Shown here piece by piece: positions 9,299 through 18,256 of a DNA stretch of 61,781 nt. The DNA lies in contig CAJPFH010000007.1 of NCBI GenBank assembly GCA_905339165.1, positions 1 through 61,781 on the forward strand, written 5' to 3'. How positions within the stretch are numbered: the stretch's first letter is position 1; each line of letters starts with the position of its first letter. The position numbers and the translations under genes are program-made. The notes beneath the pieces are model-generated. The model worked only from the letters and a program-made list of their open reading frames with translations, had not been told where the DNA came from and did not search any database. The stretch is from Flavobacteriales bacterium (GTDB lineage: Bacteria > Bacteroidota > Bacteroidia > Flavobacteriales_E > Vicingaceae).

Positions 9299-9306
9299 TA
9301 CCTTTG
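9299..9306 (+). promoter_or_regulatory. −7 box TACCTTTG before the FKBP gene
   Basis: A perfect TAnnTTTG box. About 30 bases upstream is the short GC palindrome CCCCTATGGGG (9267-9277), centred roughly 40 bases before the predicted start site, where an activator could sit. The leader to the ATG at 9404 would be about 90 bases and contains a weak stem (GCCC...GGGC-like) near 9322-9335; I recognise no riboswitch in it. Confidence 0.5.
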
Positions 9307-9403
9307 CCCGCATAACATCCTGAGCCCTTTTCTTCGGCCTAATTAGCAAGCAACGTATCGGCTTCATGTGTTATTAATGTTTTAATAATAATTTTTTATA
9401 TCT

Positions 9404-9835
9404 ATGCTTATTGTAAAAGACAAAGACACTGTGAAGGTGCACTACACCGGAAGATTTATCAATGGTGAAATTTTTGACTCTTCAGAAGGAAGAGAGCCCC
9501 TTGAATTTACCCTTGGCCAAGGAATGTTAATACCCGGTTTTGAAAAAGCGGTAATCGGAATGATGGCCAACCAATCGAAAACTGTTACTATTCCGGTAGA
9601 AGAAGCCTATGGCCCGGTAATGGAAGAAATGGTACAGCAAGTGCCTCGCGAAGCACTACCCCCCGATATGGAACCTCATGTGGGCATGCAGTTAATGTCG
9701 CAACTACCCAATGGTACCGAAATTCCCTTAGTAATAACCGCATTAAACGAAACGGAAATTACAGTTGACGCAAACCATCCCTTAGCCGGAAAAGAATTGG
9801 TTTTTGAAATTATGTTGGTTTCTGTGGTAAGCTAA
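9404..9835 (+). CDS. FKBP-type peptidyl-prolyl isomerase, SlyD-like
   Basis: Catalyses cis-trans isomerisation of prolyl bonds. The 143-residue protein has the FKBP core interrupted by an insert-in-flap domain as in SlyD: VKVHYTGRFINGEIFDSS (about 10-27), FTLGQGMLIPGFEKAVIGM, EEAYGP, then the flap VPREALPPD...MQLMSQ and VDANHPLAGKELVFEI at the end. It lacks the His/Cys-rich metal-binding tail of E. coli SlyD, so a pure foldase role is more likely than nickel delivery. Monocistronic by spacing. Confidence 0.92.
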   Translation: MLIVKDKDTVKVHYTGRFINGEIFDSSEGREPLEFTLGQGMLIPGFEKAVIGMMANQSKTVTIPVEEAYGPVMEEMVQQVPREALPPDMEPHVGMQLMSQLPNGTEIPLVITALNETEITVDANHPLAGKELVFEIMLVSVVS

Positions 9836-9903
9836 AAAATAGTTTAAACTCGCAAAATACAAGAAACAATTTTTTCATAAAAATTTTAGTAAATAGAATA
9901 TTT

Positions 9904-10338
9904 ATGACCAACCAAGAAAGTATATCGGCAGCAAATGCCCCTAAACCTGTTGGCTCCTATCCACACGCCCGAAAAATCGGTAATTTATTATTCCTTTCAG
10001 GGGTTGGGCCTCGTTTACCTAAAAGCAACCACAACGACTCGGAGGTGCCGGGCTTAAAAATAGACCATAACGGAAATTTTTTGGAATTTGATTTTGAAGC
10101 CCAAGTGCACGCAGTGTTTAACAATGTTAAAATCATCTTGGAAGAATCAGGTAGCCATTGGAATAACATGATTGATATTACCGTTTTTTTGGTAAATATG
10201 AAAAGAGACTTTACCACTTTTAACCGTATCTATGCCGAATATTTTAAAGAAAATCAACCCTGCAGAACTACCGTTGAAATAAACGCCCTACCCACTCCTA
10301 TTTCCATTGAACTAAAGGTAATAGCCACCATTGAATAA
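9904..10338 (+). CDS. RidA-family deaminase
   Basis: RidA proteins hydrolyse reactive enamines/imines from PLP enzymes; a subgroup acts as 2-aminomuconate deaminase. The 144-residue protein has the trimer-core motifs PVGSYPHARKIGNLLFLSG, the basic residue in QPCRTTVEINALP (Arg of the active site) and the C-terminal IELKVIA. The stretch SGVGPRLP resembles the aminomuconate deaminase branch more than canonical RidA, but no other kynurenine-pathway catabolic gene is nearby. Its last codons overlap the start of the next gene, so they are probably co-transcribed. Confidence 0.88.
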   Translation: MTNQESISAANAPKPVGSYPHARKIGNLLFLSGVGPRLPKSNHNDSEVPGLKIDHNGNFLEFDFEAQVHAVFNNVKIILEESGSHWNNMIDITVFLVNMKRDFTTFNRIYAEYFKENQPCRTTVEINALPTPISIELKVIATIE

Positions 10339-12259
10339 AAGATTTTTTTTTAAACAACTCTTTACCCCAGAAATAAAACTACTCTTTAGGTTATTTTTTA
10401 CAGGTTCGGTTTTATTTATGCTTGGCCGGAGTTTCTTTTTATTTTCACATGCCAATCATTTCAGCTTTTTGGAATTAACTAAAACTTTTTTTATTGGTTT
10501 TAGACTCGATACCGTTATAAATTCTGCGGTTTTACTCTTTGTGATACTGCTCTTATTTATATCCAATGTTTTCAATAAAATGTTTTATTTAAAAGCAGGA
10601 TTAATAGTGGTTTCCTTTTTTTATGCCTTGGCATTTTACATGGTAATGGCCGATATTGTATTTTATTCTCATTACAAAACACATATTTCTATTAGTGCAC
10701 TACACTGGATAGACTCCCCTCTTTTTATGATAAAAATGATTTTTGGAGAAATTAAAAACATCTTATATTTCCTAGTGTATTTACTTATTGCCTTTGTTCT
10801 TTTTTGGATTATAAAACGAATGGGTGATAGTTACTCCAATTCATTTAAAAAAAACAACTACCGTTACATCATATTAGTATCGCTTATTCCTTTCTTAATT
10901 CTTGGAATACGAGGGCGATTAGCCTCCAAGTCCACCATAAACTGGGGTGTGGCCATGTTTAGCGCAAATCAACATTTAAATATGGCCGCTATCAACCCCG
11001 TGTACTATTTTGTAAAAAGTTTCGGCTGGAATAATACTGCAAAAAATCAACTAGTAGAATCTATTCCCTATTCATATGCCTTGCAATTTGTGAAAAATAA
11101 TATAACTACTCCATTTCAGTACATCAACAAGAATAGTATTTACCGCAAAGTAACCACAAATGGAGAAGAAAAAAAATACAATATCGTGTTGGTAATTTCC
11201 GAAAGTTTAGGAACCTGTAAAATGAATGCAAACCATACGTTGCATAACCTTACCCCTTTTACCGACTCACTTGCCTTAAACAGCACTTATTTCTCCAACT
11301 TCTACGCAGATGGTATTCATACCTTTAACGGACTTTACTCATCGCTTACCGGAATGCCCTCTTTACCTTTGGAACACTCGCTGAAACAATATGCCACTTA
11401 TTTATCCGGAGTAAAATTGCCGCAACTTTTAAGTGAAAAAGGTTACCATACCTCGTTTTATTCTACACACGATAAATTATTCGATAATCAATACGGATTT
11501 GCCAAATTAATAGGCTTCGAAAAAGTTGTTTCTCAAGAAAACTTCCCCTCTTCCGAAGTAATTGGTGCAACCGGTGTACCAGACCACGTACTGTTTAATA
11601 AAGCAATAAACGATTTCGATAATACTCAAAAACGCTTTTTTGCTTGCATACTAACCGGCACCGACCATCCTCCGTACGATATACCCAACGTACCAACCTT
11701 TATCCCTACATTTTCTCAGCCATTTGAAAATGCCGCCAATTATGCTGATTGGGCATTAAAAAATTTCATTCACCAAAGCCAATCTAAACCATGGTTTGAT
11801 AACACCATTTTTATTATAACCGGAGACCATGGTGCCATTACACATACCGAAAGCGATATGTACCTTTCTAAACTAAGTGTACCTCTGATTATCTATGCTC
11901 CGGCTATACTTAAACAAAGCCAACGGAGAACAAGTCTTGCAGGGCAAATAGATATTCCGCCAACCATATTGGGACTACTGCAAATACCATACACAAACAC
12001 AAGTTTTGGTATTGATGTATTTCGCGAAAAAAGAAATTATATTTCTGCAACCTACGATGAAACGATGCTAGCATTTGACTCCCTTAATTTTTACGTTTAT
12101 AGAAAACAAGACCCTGCCTTGTTCATGAAAAATAAAAACATGAAATACTGCAAACGCCTGCAATGTGTAAGTAAAACCTGTTTGCCTTTAAAATTATTTC
12201 CGCTATGTACAGCAAAAGCCACATACGAATTAAGAAACTTTCGTATTAACTCTCCTTAA
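10331..12259 (+). CDS. LTA-synthase-like phosphatase-superfamily membrane protein
   Basis: The 642-residue protein has about five N-terminal membrane spans (residues 15-200) and a large extracytoplasmic sulfatase/alkaline-phosphatase-fold domain (about 275-570). Visible metal-site and nucleophile motifs are NIVLVISESLG, the Thr-bearing ADGIHTFNGLYSSLTGMPSLP segment, and ITGDHGAITH. Gram-negative relatives transfer phosphoglycerol or phosphoethanolamine onto envelope glycans or lipids; the substrate here is unknown. The chosen start is TTG at 10331, overlapping the ridA-type stop; the next ATG would delete the first membrane span. Confidence 0.85.
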   Translation: MNKRFFFKQLFTPEIKLLFRLFFTGSVLFMLGRSFFLFSHANHFSFLELTKTFFIGFRLDTVINSAVLLFVILLLFISNVFNKMFYLKAGLIVVSFFYALAFYMVMADIVFYSHYKTHISISALHWIDSPLFMIKMIFGEIKNILYFLVYLLIAFVLFWIIKRMGDSYSNSFKKNNYRYIILVSLIPFLILGIRGRLASKSTINWGVAMFSANQHLNMAAINPVYYFVKSFGWNNTAKNQLVESIPYSYALQFVKNNITTPFQYINKNSIYRKVTTNGEEKKYNIVLVISESLGTCKMNANHTLHNLTPFTDSLALNSTYFSNFYADGIHTFNGLYSSLTGMPSLPLEHSLKQYATYLSGVKLPQLLSEKGYHTSFYSTHDKLFDNQYGFAKLIGFEKVVSQENFPSSEVIGATGVPDHVLFNKAINDFDNTQKRFFACILTGTDHPPYDIPNVPTFIPTFSQPFENAANYADWALKNFIHQSQSKPWFDNTIFIITGDHGAITHTESDMYLSKLSVPLIIYAPAILKQSQRRTSLAGQIDIPPTILGLLQIPYTNTSFGIDVFREKRNYISATYDETMLAFDSLNFYVYRKQDPALFMKNKNMKYCKRLQCVSKTCLPLKLFPLCTAKATYELRNFRINSP

Positions 12260-12328
12260 TATTACTTCTTTTTTCAATTACCAATCCATTTAGGAACATT
12301 CTATACGTTATATCGAAAGAGTTTTTAT

Positions 12329-12336
12329 TAAATTTG
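12329..12336 (+). promoter_or_regulatory. −7 box TAAATTTG before ileS
   Basis: A perfect TAnnTTTG match 24 bases before the ileS ATG. Confidence 0.6.
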
Positions 12337-12360
12337 TTGCCTTTTTAAGTAAGGCTTGTA

Positions 12361-15300
12361 ATGCAACGATTTAACGAATATAAAATTCTCGATTTACCAA
12401 CCATTGCAAAAGAAATTCTGCAAAAATGGAGTACAGAAAAAACGTTTGAGAAAAGTATTTCCACCCGAGAAGGAAAAACCCCGTTTATTTTTTACGAAGG
12501 CCCCCCCAGTGCCAACGGTATGCCCGGCATACACCATGTAATGGCACGTACCATTAAAGATATTTTTTGCCGTTACAAAACCCTTAAAGGATTCCATGTT
12601 AAACGCAAAGCCGGATGGGATACACACGGTTTGCCCATAGAACTTAGCGTTGAAAAAGAATTAGGTATAACCAAAGAAGATATTGGTAAAAAAATATCAG
12701 TAGATGATTATAATACAGCCTGCCGTAAGGCCGTAATGAAATATACCGACCAATGGGAAAACCTTACCGCTTTAATGGGCTATTGGGTAGATATGAAAAA
12801 TCCTTACATTACCTATGATAACAAATACATAGAAAGCGTATGGTGGCTCCTCAAAAATATCTACGATAAAAAATTACTGTACAAAGGTTACTCCATACAA
12901 CCCTATTCTCCAGCTGCCGGAACCGGGCTCAGTTCTCACGAACTAAACCAACCGGGGTGCTACAAAAATGTAAAAGATACTAGTGCAGTAGCAATGTTTA
13001 AGCTAACAGAAAGCTCAAAACAAAAAATAGAAATGTTATGCAAAAATAAGTGCAAAACCGATATTCATTTTTTAGCTTGGACAACCACTCCATGGACACT
13101 GCCCTCCAACACTGCCCTAGCAGTAGGAGAAAAAATTGATTACGTATTGGCTGAAGTACCCAAACCTTTCTCAAAAACAAAAGAAGTTATTTCTATAGTT
13201 TTTGCAGTAAAATGCATTAAAAACCTTCAAAAAATTTCTTTAATCACAGAATCCCTCATAAATGAAGGCAAATACCCTATAGGAGAACATGACGGCATTC
13301 AATTCGTTCATTATTTTAAGGGAAAGGATTTGGTTAATCTTCGATACGAGCAGCTATTACCCTACGCCCTCCCACATGAAAATGCAGATAAAGCCTTTCG
13401 TGTAATTTCAGGAGATTTTGTTACTACCGAAGACGGCACAGGCATCGTACACATTGCCCCTACTTTTGGTGCAGATGATATGAGAGTAGCAAAAGAAGCG
13501 GATATTCCTCCTCTGCTAGTACCCGATGAATACGGCAAATCCGTCCCCTTAGTCGATTTGAGAGGCCGATTTAGACCGGAAATGCACGATGAAATATTCG
13601 GCTTTGCCGGTGAATATGTAAAAGAAGCCTTTTTAAGTGAACTAGAAAAAAAAGAGGAACTTGCCAAGCAAAAAGAAAAACTTAAAGGAATTATAAGCGA
13701 TACCACTAAGTTACAATACCTCAGCGTAGATGAACGCATCGTGCTAAAACTACAAAACGAAGGTAAACTTTTTAAAAAAGAAAAATACGAACATAACTAC
13801 CCACACTGCTGGCGTACCGATAAACCAGTGCTGTATTATCCACTCGACAGTTGGTTTATTAATGTACCTAAAATACGCGAGAAATTAGTTTCACTAAATA
13901 CCACCATTCACTGGAAGCCCGAAAGTACCGGCACCGGACGTTTTGGTAACTGGCTCGAAAATGCCAATGACTGGAATCTTTCCCGTTCCCGATATTGGGG
14001 AATTCCTCTCCCCATTTGGCGAAGCGAAGACGGAGAAGAAAAATGCATTGGCTCTCTGGAAGAGTTAAAAAACGAGTGTTCCAAAGCCTTTGGCTTAGGC
14101 CTCATGAAAACAAATCCTCTAGGAAACTTTGTTCCAAACAACTTTTCAGAACAAAACTATCGTGTGTTCGATATGCACCGCCCGTACGTTGACGAAATTA
14201 TTCTTGCTTCCTCTACCAACAAACCCATGAAAAGAGAGTTGGATTTAATTGACGTCTGGTTCGATTCAGGCTCCATGCCCTACGCCCAACTACACTACCC
14301 TTTTGAAGGCTCTTTAGAAGGCAACTTTCCGGCCGATTTTATTGCCGAAGGCGTTGACCAAACCAGAGGCTGGTTTTATACACTCCACACAATTGCTACC
14401 CTCTGCTTCGATTCAGTTGCCTACAGAAATGTAATTTCAAACGGACTGGTGTTAGATAAAAATGGCCAAAAAATGAGCAAACGACTAGGAAATGCCGTTG
14501 ACCCATTCGAAACACTCAAAAAATACGGGCCCGATGCCACCCGTTGGTACATGATTACTAATGCACAGCCATGGGATAACTTAAAATTTGATTTAGAGAG
14601 TTTAGCAGAAACTCAACGCAAATTTTTTAGAGCCCTTTACAACACGTATGCATTTTTTGCCCTCTACGCAAATGTAGATGGGTTTACTTACAAAGAAGAA
14701 GCAATTTCCTTCGAAAACAGACCGGAATTAGACCAATGGATTATTTCTAAACTAAATTCTTTAATAAAAACGGTTGATAAATACTACGAAGAATACGAAC
14801 CCACCAAAGCCGGCAGAGAAATAGAAACATTTGTGTTAGACCATCTCAGCAACTGGTATGTACGTCTTTCTCGCAGGCGTTTTTGGAAAGGAGATTATAC
14901 TCACGACAAAATATCGGCCTACCAAACCTTATATACTTGTATAGAAACGGTTGCTCTTTTAGCTTCGCCCATTGCTCCTTTTTTTACCGATAAATTATTT
15001 TTCGATTTAAACAAAGTAACCCAAAAACACCCTGTAAATTCCGTGCATCTTGCCGATTTTCCTATTGCATCTGAAAATAATATAAATACCTATTTAGAAG
15101 AAAAAATGGCTATTGCCCAACAAATATCTTCTATGGTACTAGCTATTCGAAAAAAAGAAAATATAAAAGTACGCCAGCCCCTACAAAAAATTATGGTACC
15201 AGTATTGAGCAATAAGTTTAAAGAACAGCTAAATGCCGTTAAAGAACTCGTTCTTGCCGAAGTAAATGTAAAAGAAATAGAATTTCTGAACGATAGTTCA

Positions 15301-15840
15301 TCACTGGTAAAACAAATAAAACCTAATTTCAAAACACTAGGGCCAAAATACGGAAAACACATGAAAGTCATTTCTGCCAAAATGTTGGAATTTAAGCAAT
15401 CTGATATACTCCATTTTGAAAGTTCCGGCTTATACGAGTTTGAAATTGGTAATGAAAAAATTTCTTTATCATTGCAAGATGTTGAAATTACCTCGCAAGA
15501 TATACCCGGTTTTAGCGTAAGTTCCGAAGCGGGTGTTACCGTTGCCATTGATATAAATATAAGTCCCCAACTTAAAGAAGAAGGCATTGCAAGAGAGATT
15601 GTTAACAGAATTCAAAACCTCAGAAAAGAGAAGGGATTTGACCTTACCGACAAAATTTCATTAAAAATTCAGCAACTCGGTGAAATAAATTCTGCAATTT
15701 ATAACAATAAAAGTTATATTTGTTCGGAAACTTTAGCGGAGAGTTTAGAATTAGTAGAAAATACAGATGCTGTTCTTTCCGATAAGTTAGAAATTGATGA
15801 ACAAATTTTTACAAACATTGTAATACATAAGTTAAATTAA
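12361..15840 (+). CDS. ileS: Isoleucyl-tRNA synthetase, eukaryote-like type
   Basis: Charges tRNA-Ile with isoleucine. The 1159-residue protein has the class I signatures GIHH (56-59, the HIGH equivalent, within NGMPGIHHV) and KMSKR (704-708), a long editing (CP1) domain between them (LAWTTTPWTLPSNTALAVG, EDGTGIVHIAPTFG), and a C-terminal anticodon-binding domain. Length and motif context match the type 2 (eukaryote-like, typically mupirocin-insensitive) IleS common in Bacteroidota rather than the roughly 930-residue bacterial type. It is followed after 11 bases by the DksA-like gene. Confidence 0.97.
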   Translation: MQRFNEYKILDLPTIAKEILQKWSTEKTFEKSISTREGKTPFIFYEGPPSANGMPGIHHVMARTIKDIFCRYKTLKGFHVKRKAGWDTHGLPIELSVEKELGITKEDIGKKISVDDYNTACRKAVMKYTDQWENLTALMGYWVDMKNPYITYDNKYIESVWWLLKNIYDKKLLYKGYSIQPYSPAAGTGLSSHELNQPGCYKNVKDTSAVAMFKLTESSKQKIEMLCKNKCKTDIHFLAWTTTPWTLPSNTALAVGEKIDYVLAEVPKPFSKTKEVISIVFAVKCIKNLQKISLITESLINEGKYPIGEHDGIQFVHYFKGKDLVNLRYEQLLPYALPHENADKAFRVISGDFVTTEDGTGIVHIAPTFGADDMRVAKEADIPPLLVPDEYGKSVPLVDLRGRFRPEMHDEIFGFAGEYVKEAFLSELEKKEELAKQKEKLKGIISDTTKLQYLSVDERIVLKLQNEGKLFKKEKYEHNYPHCWRTDKPVLYYPLDSWFINVPKIREKLVSLNTTIHWKPESTGTGRFGNWLENANDWNLSRSRYWGIPLPIWRSEDGEEKCIGSLEELKNECSKAFGLGLMKTNPLGNFVPNNFSEQNYRVFDMHRPYVDEIILASSTNKPMKRELDLIDVWFDSGSMPYAQLHYPFEGSLEGNFPADFIAEGVDQTRGWFYTLHTIATLCFDSVAYRNVISNGLVLDKNGQKMSKRLGNAVDPFETLKKYGPDATRWYMITNAQPWDNLKFDLESLAETQRKFFRALYNTYAFFALYANVDGFTYKEEAISFENRPELDQWIISKLNSLIKTVDKYYEEYEPTKAGREIETFVLDHLSNWYVRLSRRRFWKGDYTHDKISAYQTLYTCIETVALLASPIAPFFTDKLFFDLNKVTQKHPVNSVHLADFPIASENNINTYLEEKMAIAQQISSMVLAIRKKENIKVRQPLQKIMVPVLSNKFKEQLNAVKELVLAEVNVKEIEFLNDSSSLVKQIKPNFKTLGPKYGKHMKVISAKMLEFKQSDILHFESSGLYEFEIGNEKISLSLQDVEITSQDIPGFSVSSEAGVTVAIDINISPQLKEEGIAREIVNRIQNLRKEKGFDLTDKISLKIQQLGEINSAIYNNKSYICSETLAESLELVENTDAVLSDKLEIDEQIFTNIVIHKLN

Positions 15841-15851
15841 TACAGAAAGTC

Positions 15852-16751
15852 ATGGCTGCAAAAGCTAAAAGTAAATCAAAACCCGCTGCTAAAAAAGCGG
15901 TTCCTAAAGCAAAGGCGAAACCTGCTGCTAAAAAAGTAGCTCCTAAAGTAAAAGAGAAACCAGTTGCAAAAAAAGAACTTGCTAAGTCAAAAAAAGTAGA
16001 GGCCTCTCTTAAAAAAAGCAACAACAAACAAGCTATTACATCAGGGAAACCTTTAAAAAAGGAAAATAAAAAATTAATAGATGAAAAGTTAGACCTAGAT
16101 ATTCCGGTTGATGAAATTTCGGTAAAAGCAGTGTTCGGAGATGATGTTCCCGATGATTTAGATGAAGACGATGATACAATCATTCCGGTTTCAACAACGT
16201 CTAAACCTTCACGCAGGTCAAGGAGAAAACCTCCAAAAATTGCACCGGTGTCTCCTGGCCCACAAACCATAACACCCGCCAAACCAAAACCATTAATTGA
16301 GAAAAAAAATATACCGCAACCAGCTTATACACCAGAAGTTAAACCATTTATTAAAAAAGGAACAGGAAAAGTGGATAATAGAAACAGATACTCGGACGAA
16401 GAACTGAACGAATTCAAAAAATTAATTGAAGGAAAGTTACAAGCAGCAAAAAATGATTACGAATCATTAAAAAGCACTCTCTCTTACAAAGACCACCATG
16501 GTACAGATGATACTTACGCCACGTTTAAAATGATGGAAGATGGATCAGAAACACTTTCTCGTGAAGAGGTTGCACAACTTGCCATTCGTCAAGAAAAGTT
16601 TATTCAAAATTTAGAACATGCTTTGGTGCGTATTCAAAATAAAACCTATGGAATTTGCAGAGTTACAGGAAAATTGATTCCTAAGGAAAGGTTACGTGCC
16701 GTTCCTCATGCTACATTAAGTATTGAAGCAAAAGAACAAATGAATCGTTAA
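15852..16751 (+). CDS. TraR/DksA-family protein with histone-H1-like N-terminus and no zinc finger
   Basis: The 299-residue protein joins two parts. Residues 1-60 are a Lys/Ala/Pro-rich tract with repeated PAAKK and PKAK units, like histone H1 tails, followed by a disordered acidic and Pro-rich linker. Residues about 175-299 are a DksA-like coiled coil (FKKLIEGKLQAAKNDYESLK) ending in YGICRVTGKLIPKERLRAVP. DksA zinc fingers need up to four Cys; here Cys269 is the only Cys in the whole protein, so zinc binding is lost. It probably binds RNA polymerase or DNA. The gene follows ileS closely and ends before a strong terminator. Confidence 0.9.
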   Translation: MAAKAKSKSKPAAKKAVPKAKAKPAAKKVAPKVKEKPVAKKELAKSKKVEASLKKSNNKQAITSGKPLKKENKKLIDEKLDLDIPVDEISVKAVFGDDVPDDLDEDDDTIIPVSTTSKPSRRSRRKPPKIAPVSPGPQTITPAKPKPLIEKKNIPQPAYTPEVKPFIKKGTGKVDNRNRYSDEELNEFKKLIEGKLQAAKNDYESLKSTLSYKDHHGTDDTYATFKMMEDGSETLSREEVAQLAIRQEKFIQNLEHALVRIQNKTYGICRVTGKLIPKERLRAVPHATLSIEAKEQMNR

Positions 16752-16776
16752 TACCTATCTGATTAAACCATACCTT

Positions 16777-16805
16777 GCGGGGCAACTTCGTTGCCCCGCC
16801 TTTTT
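16777..16805 (+). terminator. Strong terminator between the DksA-like gene and lspA
   Basis: Stem GCGGGGCAAC / GTTGCCCCGC with loop TTC is followed by a T run. It overlaps the leftmost possible lspA start (TTG at 16775), which argues that this start is wrong. Confidence 0.92.
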
Positions 16806-16810
16806 ACTGC

Positions 16811-17476
16811 ATGAATAAAATAAGCCTTTTTTTTTCAAAACCTCTTCCCGTTGTAATATTGGTTTTACTTATAGACCAGATTAGTAAAATTTGGATAAAG
16901 ACCAATATGTATCTTGGGCAAGAATTTCATGTATTGGGCGATTGGTTTATTATTCATTTTACCGAAAACAATGGTATGGCCTTTGGACTTGAATTAGGTG
17001 GAGAAATCGGAAAAATAATTCTTAGTGTATTTCGCATTTTGGCGGTAATAGTAATTGGGTACTTTGTTTTCAGATTACCAAAAGAAGGTGCCCCAAAAGG
17101 CTTAATTATTTGTGGAGCTCTCGTTCTTGCAGGAGCTATTGGTAATATTATAGATAGCGTATTTTACGGATTAATTTTTAACGAAAGCTATGGGCAGGTT
17201 GCTACTTTATTTCCTGCCGAAGGAGGTTATGCCCCCATTTTACAGGGCAGAGTAGTAGACATGCTTTACTTTCCATTAATTGAGGGCTTTTTTCCGGAAT
17301 GGGTACCATTTTGGGGCGGAGAATATTTTTTGTTCTTCAGGCCCGTTTTTAACATTGCCGATTCGGCTATATCGGTTGGAATTTTTATTATTTTTATTTT
17401 TCATAAGCGATTCTTTAATAAGAAAAAATCTTCCGAAGAAACCATTACCGAAAATACAGACTCGATAAACGCTTAG
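16811..17476 (+). CDS. lspA: Lipoprotein signal peptidase
   Basis: LspA cleaves the signal peptide of prolipoproteins in the inner membrane; this window encodes several lipoproteins that would need it. The 221-residue protein has four membrane spans and the conserved blocks: LIDQISKIW (20-28), TENNGMAFG (51-59), GNIIDS (111-116), VVDMLYF (catalytic Asp150) and NIADSAI (catalytic Asp184). A loop of about 30 residues between GNIIDS and VVD is longer than in E. coli, as is usual in Bacteroidota. I chose ATG 16811 because an upstream TTG (16775) lies in the preceding terminator hairpin. Confidence 0.95.
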   Translation: MNKISLFFSKPLPVVILVLLIDQISKIWIKTNMYLGQEFHVLGDWFIIHFTENNGMAFGLELGGEIGKIILSVFRILAVIVIGYFVFRLPKEGAPKGLIICGALVLAGAIGNIIDSVFYGLIFNESYGQVATLFPAEGGYAPILQGRVVDMLYFPLIEGFFPEWVPFWGGEYFLFFRPVFNIADSAISVGIFIIFIFHKRFFNKKKSSEETITENTDSINA

Positions 17477-17799
17477 TGTAGTTTCTTGTTTTGTTTGTGT
17501 CGTTTATTATCTCGTTTTGCTTTTTTTCTCATATTTTCTTGCAATGCTTTTTCCAAGTCTATACCTGTTTGATTTGCCAAGCAGATGAGCACAAACAAAA
17601 CATCGGCTAACTCTTCGCTCAACACCTTTTTTTTATCGGTTTTCTTTTCAGATTGCTCCCCGTACCTCCTGGCAATAATGCGTGCCACTTCGCCCACCTC
17701 TTCTGTAAGCATTGCCATATTGGTAAGTTCACTGAAATACCTTACTCCATGTATTTTTATCCAGTTATCAACTACCCTTTGTGCATCAGAAATTTTCAT
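17473..17799 (-). CDS. MazG-like nucleotide pyrophosphohydrolase
   Basis: House-cleaning NTP pyrophosphatase of the all-alpha MazG superfamily. The 108-residue protein has the metal-binding signature: TEEVGEVARIIARRYGE (EExxE, about residues 32-48) and LSEELADVLFVLICLA (ExxD, about 59-74), and a basic tail. I chose the start at 17799 (MKISDAQ), one base after the dtd stop, over an upstream in-frame ATG at 17823 that lies inside dtd. Third gene of the rsgA-dtd-mazG run; its stop overlaps the convergent lspA stop by 4 bases. Confidence 0.88.
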   Translation of the reverse strand: MKISDAQRVVDNWIKIHGVRYFSELTNMAMLTEEVGEVARIIARRYGEQSEKKTDKKKVLSEELADVLFVLICLANQTGIDLEKALQENMRKKAKRDNKRHKQNKKLH

Positions 17800-17800
17800 T

Positions 17801-18253
17801 TTATTCTTTATTTTGAGAATCAATATAAATAGTAACAGGACCGTTATTCAATAATGCTATTTGCATATCGGCACCAAAAATTCCGCACTTTATTTCTTTT
17901 TGCAATTCTATTTTCAAAAATTCCTTTGTTTTTTCATAAAGGCGATTCGCGTACTCATGCTTTGCAGAACGCATAAACGATGGACGATTCCCTTTTTTTG
18001 TTGAAGCAAATAATGTAAACTGACTTACCAATAAAATTTCTCCGTTTACTTCTTTTACAGATCGGTTCATTAGTCCGTTTTCGTCAGAAAAAATACGCAT
18101 ACGTGCAATTTTCCCGGCCAACCATTCCGCATCGTGCAATGTATCAGCCTCCTCTATTCCAAGGAATACCAACATTCCTTTGCCAATGCTTGCAAACTCT
18201 TTGTTTTGTACAAACACTTTTGCATTATCTACCCTTTGAATTATTGCTCTCAT
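17801..18253 (-). CDS. dtd: D-aminoacyl-tRNA deacylase
   Basis: Removes D-amino acids (and glycine from tRNA-Ala) mischarged on tRNA. The 150-residue protein has MRAIIQRV at the N-terminus, the active-site motif LLVSQFTLFA (SQxT, around residue 80) and the cross-subunit NNGPVTIYIDS near the end (GP motif). The ATG at 18253 is preferred over GTG at 18256, which overlaps the rsgA stop. Located between rsgA and mazG with almost no spacing. Confidence 0.95.
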   Translation of the reverse strand: MRAIIQRVDNAKVFVQNKEFASIGKGMLVFLGIEEADTLHDAEWLAGKIARMRIFSDENGLMNRSVKEVNGEILLVSQFTLFASTKKGNRPSFMRSAKHEYANRLYEKTKEFLKIELQKEIKCGIFGADMQIALLNNGPVTIYIDSQNKE

Positions 18254-18256
18254 CAC

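Noticed and set aside
9904-10338. Specific call as 2-aminomuconate deaminase
   Set aside because: One motif (SGVGPRLP) leans that way, but no other kynurenine or aminomuconate pathway gene is nearby, so only the RidA family call is kept.
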